Part shown: piece after piece, positions 44,852-54,140 of the stretch
Numbering within the stretch: position 1 is the first letter of the stretch
Layout of the letters: each line of letters starts with the position of its first letter
Source: Boesenbergia rotunda
Taxonomy: Eukaryota > Streptophyta > Magnoliopsida > Zingiberales > Zingiberaceae
Assembly (NCBI GenBank): GCA_024364735.1
Contig: JAGFNQ010004026.1
Location: forward strand, 28,060 to 92,059
Length of the DNA stretch: 64,000 nt
Reading direction: 5' to 3'
Translations under genes and position numbers: made by a program
Notes under the pieces: model-generated
Seen by the model: only the letters and a program-made list of their open reading frames with translations
Database searches by the model: none
Told to the model about the DNA's origin: nothing

Positions 44852-47036
44852 TGTAGGGTTTTTCAGGCCGCGAAAACTGTTTTTTCGCGTCGCGGAAACC
44901 CCGAAAGCCCCAATAGAAAGGATCCGAGTGAAGAAAACCATTTCAAAAATTTACGAGTGCTCGTTTACATGCTTCAAAACCGATCTACAACCTAGATCTA
45001 TTAGAGAAGAGAAAAACTACCTTCGATGCGTGCCCCGCAATTCCCGCTCACTCCTCAGTTGGTGTCGGATCTCAAGGACGCAAAGTAGCAACCCTCTAGA
45101 AGTATCCACACAAGCAAGAGAGTGGAGAGGAGAGCCCAAAAGTGTGCTAGCACATGCTTGGGGTCTCGGCCACAAGAGAGGAGAGGGAGAGCCAAAACCA
45201 AAAACTCATTAGGAGAAAAAATCAATCACACACAAGAAAAACTCATTTTGTGTGTATAAGTGGCAGGCCACTTAATGGCCATTATTGGCCATTAAGTGGT
45301 CGGCCACCACCTTCCATAACCCCCTTATTTGAATTCAAAATTCAAATGGGGAGGTTACTTAGCCTTGATGATGATGCCAAGTCATCACTTGGTCAAGTCA
45401 AGGTGATGTGGCTTGAGTCAAGTCAAACTTGCCTCTTATGGACTTTCCATATTTAGCGAAAGTCAAACTTTGACTTCATTATTCTCCCATGATTAGATTC
45501 ATCCAACACTTGGATCAAACTCGAGTCCAACTCAAGTTGTCTAATTTGAGTCAAGTCAAACTTGCCTTTTATGGACTTTCCATATTTAGCCAAAGTCAAA
45601 CTTTGACTTCATTATTCTCCCATGATTAGATTCATCCAACACTTGGATCAAACTCGAGTCCAACTCAAGTTGTCTAATTTGAGTCAAGTCAAACTTGCCT
45701 TTTATGGACTTTCCATATTTAGCCAAAGTCAAACTTTGACTTCATTATTCTCCCATGATTAGATTCATCCAACACTTGGATCAAACTCGAGTCCAACTCA
45801 AGTTGTCTAATTTGAGTCAAGTCAAACTTGCCTTTTATGGACTTTCCATATTTAGCCAACTTTGACTTCATTATTCTCCCATGATTAGATTCATCCAACA
45901 CTTGGATCAAACTCGAGTCCAACTCAAGTTGTCTAATTTGAGTCAAGTCAAACTTGCCTTTTATGGACTTTCCATATTTAGCCAAAGTCAAACTTTGACT
46001 TCATTACTCTCGGTCCATCATATGGACTTATTCTCCATCTATTGCTCTATGTGTGTGACCCTATAGGTTCTTGTAACGTTGGCAATGCCCTTAAACCTAT
46101 TTAAGGACATAAGCAATGAGAGGTATCTAGCAACACATCATTTCTACCCAAGTTATAAGAATGTCGAGATCCAACATCACCATTGTGACTAATAATTGTG
46201 ACCATCACAATATGTGACAACGTCCTTCTATCCTCGATATCTAGATTAATCTTCTATGAAGCATAGACCGTGTCATCCTCCAATCAATCTATGTGTCTTG
46301 AACTCCAAGTAGACTCACTATAATCAAATAAGCTCAATATCTCATATTGCCTTATTTGGGCATGGCCATGCACTTAGTGATCTCACTCTATCAAGACTAT
46401 GATATCTCTCCCGTCATATAGGAGGGATAGATCCCATCTACATCACTCACATCCCTCCGCATAATTTGTTACATACCCAGTAATCGCCTTTATAGTCCAC
46501 CCAGTTACGGGTGACGTTTGACGAAACCAAAGTACATAACTCCTTATGTAGGGAACTATGGTGACTTCAGGTCTAAGGACTAATAGTCATACTAATAGTC
46601 ACATGAGAAAGTATATGACACTCATATAACGATCCATGATACTTTCTCATGGCGGGCCATTCAGTATACATTCCCTAATGTATACCCATGTGTCAACTTG
46701 ATATCTCATATCCATGACTTGTGAGATCAAGTCATCATGTTGACCTACATGCTAGTCTCTATGCATTAACATTGTCCTTGAATGTTAATACTTGACTAGG
46801 AATAATTAAAAGTAGTGTTCTCTATATCATCTCACTATCGATTCAACTAATCGATTGATATAGATAAGAACCTTCTACTCAAGGACGTTATTATACTAAG
46901 TTATTTGGCACCAATACGCATAAGTACAATAACCATAAGAAATGCCTTTATATATAAGAAATATATATACAAGAATATGATACAATGAGTCCAAAAAGTA
47001 ATTATCATATGATTGGCTCTAGGGCTCTCACTAACA
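44852..47036 (-). mobile_element. Reversed solo LTR, copia-type, 2185 bp
   Basis: Plus-strand ends TGTAGGGTTTTTCAGG and CTCTCACTAACA, with GGTTT on both sides (44847-44851 and 47037-47041). On the minus strand it starts TGTTAGTGAGAGCCC. It holds a 133-bp tandem array. No primer site or coding region is attached. Its removal leaves the host gag frame continuous, which supports the boundaries. Confidence 0.93.
45415..46005. repeat. 133-bp tandem array, about 4.5 units
   Basis: Units begin GAGTCAAGTCAAACTTGCC at 45415, 45548, 45681, 45814 and 45940. The fourth is 126 bp owing to a 7-bp loss. The AGTCAAACTTTGACTT segment inside each unit is an imperfect palindrome. The high identity gives accidental long minus-strand frames. 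Confidence 0.95.
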
Positions 47037-47560
47037 GGTTTTCTAGATTACAATTATGTGAATTAATTTCTTATCTTTCTCGAGACTTGGCGAAAGTCAA
47101 AATCCGAGTCGAGTCACTCAGACAGGAAGTAAAACTCCTGAAAGAGGGGGCAGACTCTGAACCCTTAACTGAGAAGGTTCAAGAAGGGACCTCTGCTCAA
47201 GTTGAAAAACTTGAATCAGAGGACTCTTTCTTGAAAACTCAAGTTAAGGATCTTAGAGCTGCCTTAGAACCATTCACTTCTGGTTCCAAGGGTCTTGACA
47301 TGATTCTTAGAAAACAGAAGTCAGTTCTAAATCGATCCGGGTTAGGCTACCGAACCAAGTCTAGACAAAGATCCTACTATGCTGTACTAAATCGGTCCAG
47401 ACCTAAAGTTCAGGCATGGGTACCCAAACTGTACCTGAACAAACAAACTGGATCAAATCAGTATTGGATCCCCAAGGACAAGATCCACATCTTCCCGAAC
47501 CATTACCGCGGCTTTAGTCCAGGGGGAGCCAAACTAAAAACAATTTGTATAATTAAATAA

Positions 47561-48340
47561 AATTCCTTTCTTGCTTGAAAATTGCATGATTGCTTATTTA
47601 TTTAATTTCTACAATTTACCATGTTTAGACTTAGGAATGGTTAGTTAAGGACTGAACCAACTTAACTGAAATTTGAACAACATAGTATTGGGTGGCGGTG
47701 AGATGATAGTATGTTAGGGAAGCCAATTCTAATAAGGTCAAGTATACTCTACTTGGTCTCTTTAGACTGGTGAAACTAGCCGAAGCTACCGATCCAAAAC
47801 CCAAACTAGTTAGACCAGAATTTTTCAAAAAATAATTTTGAAAATGAAATTTCATTAAAAGGCTTTGTCAAGGAAAGGGTTGATGATCCAATAAGGCTAC
47901 GGCCAAAGAAGGCCTAGTGCCTTGCCAAGACCTGGAAGCCGATTTTTGAAATTCAAATTCAAATTATTCTTTGTCAAATTTGAATCTAACACAAATTTTC
48001 GGTTAATGGTAGATTCAAACTTTGTTTTTAAATAAACACAAAATCAACTGTTTTCAAAATTAAGTTATCTTTTTCAAAATAAACCATAATTTTTTTAATT
48101 CAATCTACCAAAACCTGTCTTACAAAACCCATAAGGTAAACGTGATTGATAACCCTAGATTGGATGAGACAGCTAGGTTTAATTTAACTAAATCTCATAT
48201 GATATTTTTTGTCAAGCACAAACACTAAACCTTGTAAGATAGAACTAAGTTGACCTGGTCAAATTAGACAAAACCAGTCAAACCTGGTCAAACAGGTCAA
48301 ATCTGGTCAAAAGCAGTCAAACAAGTCAATCTGGTCTAGC
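47561..48340 (+). other. Noncoding spacer between gag and ORF2 unit
   Basis: No gene is seen where pol would stand. The part from about 47870 (GATCCAATAAGGCTACGGCC) is closely matched by 58657 on, so the spacer is a constant part of this element type. Repeated AAACCTGGTCAAACAGGTCA-like direct repeats occupy 48250-48335. Confidence 0.75.
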
Positions 48341-48753
48341 CGGGGCGCCCGTGAACCCTAGGGCGCCCCCACCTCTTCCTTTTTATCTCCTTCAAGGCAA
48401 AAAGTTGCAAAAGCAGCTATTGAGGGCGCCCAGACCCTTTTCGGGCGCCCCGAGGCTCACTGAGTGGCAGAAAGTCTGCCACTCCTCGCTGACCAGGGCG
48501 CCCGGGTCCTCGCGGGCACCCCCATACAAGTGGTCAAAAACAGAAAGCTGCCAAAAGCAGCTGCAGCCCAGTGCTCAGCACTGCGGGGGCGCCCTCACCC
48601 TCCCGGCCGCCCTCTCCCTCCAGGGCGCCTGGCAATGGCCTATAAAAGGGATCCATGCCCCCATTCTTCTCTCCACACCCAAAATTCTTCTACTCTCCAA
48701 CTCCCTTCTTTCCAAGGTGACCTTGCAACCTTCTCAAGCTCTCATCCTCGACA
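48341..48753 (+). promoter_or_regulatory. Putative internal promoter and 5' UTR of ORF2
   Basis: At least seven GGCGCC hexamers (first at about 48344, last at about 48623) are followed by the TATA box TATAAAAGGG at 48641-48650 and a pyrimidine-rich leader (CTTCTCTCCACACCC) before the ATG at 48754. The Sirevirus LTR promoters here have the same arrangement (GGCGCC cluster, CTATAAAAAG, leader). The second ORF2 copy has it too (59141-59424). The promoter role is inferred. Confidence 0.6.
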
Positions 48754-50024
48754 ATGCCTCCCCGAGCTGCCACCCGGTATAATCTTATTTGCATTTAAAT
48801 TAATTTTAGTTTCCTTAAATGCAATTCCTTTATAATGTTAGAAAACGCCGAGCAAACCAAGCAAACCCCGGTACCGAACCTAGTCTCAATCCTAGGTTCC
48901 CAACTTTAGAACTTTGTAATAAGTTTGCTCAAACAACATATAAGCTCATAAAAACTAGTTATCTCAATAGACAATTCTTCACCCAATCTTGTCCATTGGC
49001 AATGAATGTTATAAACTTTTACCAACTCGATAACCTAGTATTCTGCACACATCCTATTAATACAACCTTATGTGCAGAATTCTATAATAATATAGTCAGA
49101 CAAAATCAGCTCAGCTTTGTCACCACAGTCCAAGGGATGCCTCTATCCATCACACCCTCCTTACTTAACCGATTTCTTGGACTACGATTCTCTCAGTCCA
49201 CCTTTTGTTGCTATCCTCCTAGGGATCCTCCATTTGATGCTCCCTACTCTCATATTACCCTAGACACTCTCCACTCCTACTTCTATAGGGAAGCTAGAAA
49301 TCCCATAGCTAGACGATTTCAGTCCGTTGACCTTCAGGTCCAGGACTACGCCCTGTATAGAGTTCTGGTCCGCTACATCCTGCCTTTATCCACCAGGGAC
49401 GTCGCGACCATGCGACCTTTTCACACTTTCTTATTGTATGCGTTAATCCACCACCTAGACATTGACATTGACCTTCACATGTTCCACGCCATCCTACATG
49501 CCTCCAGTGTCACCACTCAGGGTCGGGTAGCACCCCCCTTCTGTCACATCATCACCTCTATCCATCATCACCACGGTCGTAACATTACCGTAGGTGAAAT
49601 GACCGCGATGACCGATTTCGATGAGATAGGATTTAGGAACTTTTCCCTAGCTGGTATAGAGGTCTCGGCTACCGGGGTTTTGTCGTGGAGATGCCAGCGA
49701 GCCGGACCACCGATCGACACTGACGAGGATGTTGAGGTCAATGTCGGGGATCTGGCAGCCGAGGTTCGAGAGCACATAGACGAGCCTCCACCACCGACAC
49801 TCTACGAGAGAGTGACACGACTTGAGACACAGTTCCAGAGCCTCCGGGAGGAAGTGGAAGTAAATCATGCTGAAGAAATGGAGGCAAATCAGGGTTATTA
49901 CACTGAGTATATGAATGCCCTTAGAGTCCAGAGGGAGACCAGCGACGCACGATATCACGAGATGATGGCGCTGTTTCGATCCTGGCAGCCAGGCTCTTCT
50001 GATCATCCTGGTCCCTCCTCGTAG
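48754..50024 (+). CDS. ORF2: putative plant transposon protein-like, with a likely 65-nt intron
   Basis: The function is unknown. The main open frame (48819-50024) encodes a protein with PTLELCNKFAQTTYK, LCAEFYNNIV, VQGMPLSITPSLLNRFLGLR, CHIITSI and DFDEIGFRNFSLAGIEV blocks. The EFY...G.P...LN..LGL pattern recalls the Pfam family called putative plant transposon protein (PF20167), an inference from memory. The last 90 residues are acidic and coiled-coil-like. The best start is ATG 48754: seven codons, then GT at 48777 and AG at 48841 would remove 65 nt and join the main frame in phase, giving about 401 residues. The start codon assumed for the unspliced frame is weak. The stop is at 50022. 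It sits where pol would be, with its own TATA region. Confidence 0.75.
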
Positions 50025-50721
50025 ATTTGATTAGTATTGTACTAGTAACTGTTTGACTGCCCCTACTCAGTAGGGCTGACTCACGTTTGACTTGTATGAC
50101 TGTGCTGGTTCTCTCTCATACCAGCTGACTTATGGAGTTGAATATTTGCTTTTCCATGATTATCTGATCTTTATTGCTTAGTAGAATAGGTTAACTCTAC
50201 TTTTGGTTTTCTTACTGCTTTACTTGATTTGAAAATCAGTTTCTAAAAGAATTTTAAAACTGCTTACCTGATTTCAAATCAAATTTTACTTAGTTTGAAA
50301 AATCCTTTTAGCTTTTTCTTTTTTTTGATAATTTTTCGACTTAGTTTTTTTTCAAAAACTACCCCCTTCAAAACTAGGGCTTTTTCGCAAATGGACTTAG
50401 CATAGGCCCTAACCCTAGAACTACATGCACCTATAGATTTAGAAGCCAGCATCTCACAAGCACCTTAGGGTACTTTTGACTGATAACCTAGAATGGGTTG
50501 AGATGCTTAGGTCTTTACCTTAATTCAAGATGTAGATCAGTGCATCTACAGTAATTGGGGCACTAAATACAAATTAAATAGCAATCAGGTTAAGTGTCAA
50601 GTTTAGAAAATCTAACTTGAACAGAACACTTAACTTGACTAACCCTAGCAAAAACTACTGTTTATAACAGTTAGTAAGTAGCTAATTGGGTTAGACAGGA
50701 CCCTACAGTGATAATTGAAAT
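50025..50721 (+). other. Post-ORF2 noncoding region, shared with Sirevirus post-pol
   Basis: From about 50178 it aligns with 3058-3590: GCTTRGTAGAATAGG, ACTACCCCCTTCAAAACTAG, GGACTTAGC.TAGGCCCTAA, GAAGCCAGCATCTCACAAGC. So the element has a Sirevirus 3' end although its coding part differs. It is cut by the LTR at 50722. Confidence 0.85.
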
Positions 50722-53022
50722 TGTAACGCTCCAAAATTTTCATTTTTAGTTCTTAAAGTCCTTAGAATTATTTAAAAATGGTTTAGAAATATTCTAGATA
50801 TTTTTAGGGATTTTTAGAATATTTTTATGGAATTTTCCGAGTCCGTTTAGTATATTTAAAAAAGGAAAAACGTTTAAGGGCAGCAGGGGGTTCGAACCCG
50901 CGACCAGCAGGAGACCAGGCGCGAGCGCGATCGGCTAGGCTAGGGTATCAAGCACAATGAAAGTTGGAGAGAAATATATTTATAGAGTAGTTACGATTCT
51001 TTTCATAAAGATAGTATAAATAGATAAGTTAAGAGAGGAAATTAGATTTTTGGTTTTCTCTCTTCCTCACCCTAGCCGCGCGAGACAGCCTCCCTTCTCC
51101 TCTCTTGGGTGACGCCAACCAACACCAAGGCCAAGGGGGGCCGGCCAAGGTTCTCCTCCGAGAGATATTCCTATATTCGGGATCCCCGCGACGAGAGGAA
51201 CGCGTAGGCGCAAAGAATTCTCCGAGATCTCAAGTTTCTCCCGAGCCCTAGACGTCAATCTTGGTAGTAAGTCCAAGATATCAATGTAAGTACTGCTCAC
51301 CTGCAGTAAGAGGCGGTTTTTCCGCAAGAATTTCCCTTAATAGTTTTTAAAAGAGATATTTCCTTTTTTTAAGTTTTTGCATGTGATCTTAGTTCATTAT
51401 ATGCTTGTATAAGTTTGATAAAGCACCCTATGTGAGATTAGGGGCTAAGAAAGTTATGAGAAAAGAAAAGAGAAGATAAAGATAAGAAAAGAAAAGGCCA
51501 AGGCCTTAAGAAATCCCCAAAAGTCAAGACTTAGGGATTTTAGCACGCAAGGTGCTCGAGAAAATGCCAAGGCATTTACAGATAAGAAAGAAAAGAAAGA
51601 AAAGCTATTTTATTTTCTAAGGCCAGTACCCGGCGTCCAAGGGCATCGTTAAAGAAATCCAGGTGTCCAATTCCAAGGTCTTGGCCCTGGTAGACCAAGG
51701 TCTGCTCTATTAGGATTGGTGGCTCGCTACCCCAACCTTTTAGGGAACGCGCATGAGATGGTACTTACGTCTTCAGTGGATCCAAGTGATTATTATTTTC
51801 AAGTATATGCTTTAGCAAAGTTTCTAAAGTTTAAAGAGTTTTCAAAAAGTTAAAGAATAGCTAAAGTTTCAAGTTGAGCCAAGAAAAGTAAATTGAGATT
51901 TATTAATGCTTGAGTATGCATGTTTTGAGTTATACATGTTCTTAGTTTACTTTCAAGCATATAAGTATCTCATATGATTTTCATATTGTTCAAGAAGCAT
52001 GTTTGCACATTTCGAGATTTTGTGAGCTAGATAGTACTTACTAAGCTTTTTGCTTACTAGTTGCATTTCCTCTTACTGCAGATAAAGGTAAAGGCAAGCA
52101 ATTCTGAAGGAAGGCGACGAGGCGGTGCTGAGTAAAGTGTGTGTGGTGGCTGATTTTGGAGAGATCCTTGAGACGAGACAATTTAGTTATTTGAATTACA
52201 ATGTTTTAGTTTATTCAAATTTCAAGTTCTTGCTTTATGGAGTTTAGCGAACATTTAAGCTTTGGATAGTTTTACCTGCTCAATTTCTTAGAGTAAAGAT
52301 TCCATGTCATTTCATTTAGCATACATATCCTTATGATTGCATTGGATGAGTAGAAGTGTGAGTAGTTTGAAATATTGATACTTTGTTAGAGAAATAGATG
52401 CATGTGCCAAGATAGTATTAATTTCCCTTTGAATCAAGTTTTATTGCTTAAGTATGTTTAGAAAAGTTGCTTTCTCATTTGATAATGCCTTAGGGATGTT
52501 TCAGAATTTTGTGTGATGAGTTTCAATGGTTAGAAGTTAAGTTTGGTACAAACTCTAGCTTAAAGTCTATGTAGATTTTTCATAACTTGCTAAATTCCGC
52601 AAAAGTCCTAATTTCAAGTTTATGGATTCGTTTTGATAGGCTAAATTGTTTAGAAAACTGGTATAGAGTATAGAAATGGTGTCATGATTTTATATGGCTC
52701 GAAAGTATAGGTTTGGTGGAGTTTTGAAATAAGGCTTCGAATCTGAAAAACAGGTTTCAGACTTATCAGTCGACTGGTACAGTATCAGTCGACTGATACC
52801 CGTAAGCTGAGATGGGCGAGGCAAGTTTCAATAAGTATTTTCTTACGAGTTTTTGAGAAAGAAAGTGTGACATGGTATCATGCATGACTATTTAAGTTAG
52901 AATATCATTCTTAAATAGATTAAAAAGAAAAAAAAAAGATTTCCGCATTTTTAGTCGTGCATTAGAGTCGAGATAGTAGATAAAGTAACGACCGTCTAAG
53001 GTAGAGAAGGCGGGTCGCTACA
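50722..53022 (+). repeat. 5' LTR of the gypsy element, 2301 bp
   Basis: It starts TGTAACGCTCCAAAAT and ends GCGGGTCGCTACA just before a primer site. No gene is inside. It carries a tRNA-like antisense segment at 50878-50945 and two CAGTCGACTG palindromes at 52767 and 52786. The CTAGCCGCGCGAGACAGCC to CCTGCAGTAAGAGG part (51070-51310) resembles transcribed leader with a possible GTAAGT donor near 51287. Confidence 0.9.
50878..50945 (-). other. tRNA-like (B-box-like) segment, antisense, in gypsy LTR
   Basis: On the minus strand GGTCGCGGGTTCGAACCC matches the Pol III B box/T-arm (GGTTCGAANCC type), preceded by TAGCCGATCGCGCTCGCGCC in the place of a D-arm. It sits about 160 bp into the LTR. No full cloverleaf is visible. 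Confidence 0.5.
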
Positions 53023-53024
53023 GG

Positions 53025-53042
53025 TGGTATCAGAGCAGTTCC
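53025..53042 (+). promoter_or_regulatory. Primer binding site for initiator Met-tRNA
   Basis: TGGTATCAGAGCAGTTCC, two bases after the LTR end. Confidence 0.9.
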
Positions 53043-53659
53043 CATTCTCCAGCATCACACACACATCAGCATCAACCTTGCCGTCTTCAAGTAAGAAAGC
53101 TTTAAGTTTCAGTTTTTCTATTGCTCCTTTATTTAATTGCAGTATAGAGAAATGCTTAAGTACTTACTCATATGTGCATAGAACAAGGAAGCATGTTTAA
53201 TACCTTAGTATCACGGAGTCATGTTTAATCCCTAGAATGGATATTAGAGAAATGCTTAAGTACTTACTTGATTTGCCCAAAAGTAAGTTTTGGGATTATG
53301 GCACGCAAGGTGCTTGATAAAAGTTTTGAGTAAGACCAAGGTCTTACTAAGCCCTAGAACGAATTCTAGGACTAAGAAATGAGATAAGAATCAAGACCAA
53401 GGTCTTGTTATATCCTAAAGCAAGTTTGGGAACATTACCATTAAGTGTTAAGTTATACATTTGAGGACGTCCTAGAAAGGCCCAAAACGAGGAGCAAGCT
53501 CCTAGAGGGCAAGAGGCAACAGAGTCAGTACCACCACCAAATCTCTTAGAGGTGGTGGCTCGGGAGAGTAAGGCAAGAAGCATACCTCATTCAGTAGAAG
53601 AAACTGAAGCCAGGGAACTTCCCAGGCACAAGCAAACCATGGGATGCTTAAGCATGGTT
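53043..53659 (+). other. Leader and lost gag start
   Basis: No continuous coding frame is seen. An internal near-repeat (GAGAAATGCTTAAGTACTTACT at about 53148 and 53249) suggests local duplication. The N-terminal half of gag expected here is missing or unrecognisable. Confidence 0.55.
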
Positions 53660-54140
53660 CAAAACGTTGGAAAGAATAGTAGGGCTACTGGACTGGCATG
53701 AGGTAGAGAAGATAAAGTGTGCATCTTTCTGCCTTACGGGAGATGCTAGAATATAGTGGAAGAGAGTCAAGGCCAAGAGAAATGTCAGCCAGATGACATG
53801 GGCCGACTTCGAAACTGAGTTCTTCGAAGAGTACTTTCACATGCAAGTAACCAACAAGCATTATGATGAATTCACGGAGTTCAGACAAGGAGAACTATCC
53901 GCGGATGAAGCAGTGAAGATGTTTAAGTGGTTAGCTCATCTGTGCCCAGAGCTAGTTAGCACAGAAAAAGAGATAGTTAGGCTAATGCTCAAGATGTTAA
54001 GGCCTGAGATAGCGTTAAAGGGGGCTAGCGGTGTTAAGAGGCTGCAAACCTCCGAAGAACTAATAAGTAGTGCTTTGATCACTGAGCACTACTTAAACAG
54101 TATAAAGGCCACCAGGAAGGTTGAACGAGGAAGTTCTTAA
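53660..54140 (+). pseudogene. Ty3/gypsy gag fragment
   Basis: Typical retrotransposon gag (capsid) sequence: LLDWHEVEKIKCASF and LTGDARI (about 53690-53750, with a stop at Trp), then the open part MTWADFETEFFEEYF, EFTEFRQGELSADEAVKMF, LCPEL and LRPEIALKGASGVKRLQTSEEL. It stops at 54138. The CCHC zinc knuckle that should follow is absent, because the sequence jumps to the second half of protease. Confidence 0.88.

Larger units (their letters stand above)
43718..47560 (+). pseudogene. Sirevirus-like gag, split by a solo LTR
   Basis: The ATG at 43718 starts MVMQEGFSTARPP. A TGA follows after about 22 codons where relatives have Trp. The frame is then open 43796-44545 with LKKKIKADAKATQTLQ, RYALNAFPRNTLWASM and a Ser/Asp-rich stretch; a TGA at 44543 is followed in the same frame by the CCHC knuckle CYECKKKGHYKTEC (about 44600) and an acidic tail. 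At 44852 a reversed solo LTR enters. After 47041 the frame continues without shift through the coiled-coil-like and AWVPKLYLN blocks to 47560. The C-terminus diverges from autonomous gag just before protease would begin. Confidence 0.9.
42151..50721 (+). mobile_element. Pol-less Sirevirus-like element with gag and ORF2
   Basis: It has a 5' LTR (1337 bp), primer site, gag, noncoding spacer, a promoter-like region, ORF2, and the same post-pol region as the Sirevirus at 3072. No protease, integrase, RT or RNase H lies between gag and ORF2. The 3' LTR is not reached: a Ty3/gypsy element interrupts at 50722. It would depend on an autonomous relative (such as the element at 1-9209) for replication. 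The gag is split by a solo LTR and carries two stops, so this copy is dead; ORF2 is open. Confidence 0.82.

Noticed and set aside
45719..45991. Minus-strand repeat protein
   Set aside because: It arises only because the 133-bp tandem unit is divisible into open frames; no start or family signal.
51067..51327. Minus-strand 86-codon frame in the gypsy LTR
   Set aside because: No motif and no counterpart; it is probably leader sequence read backwards.
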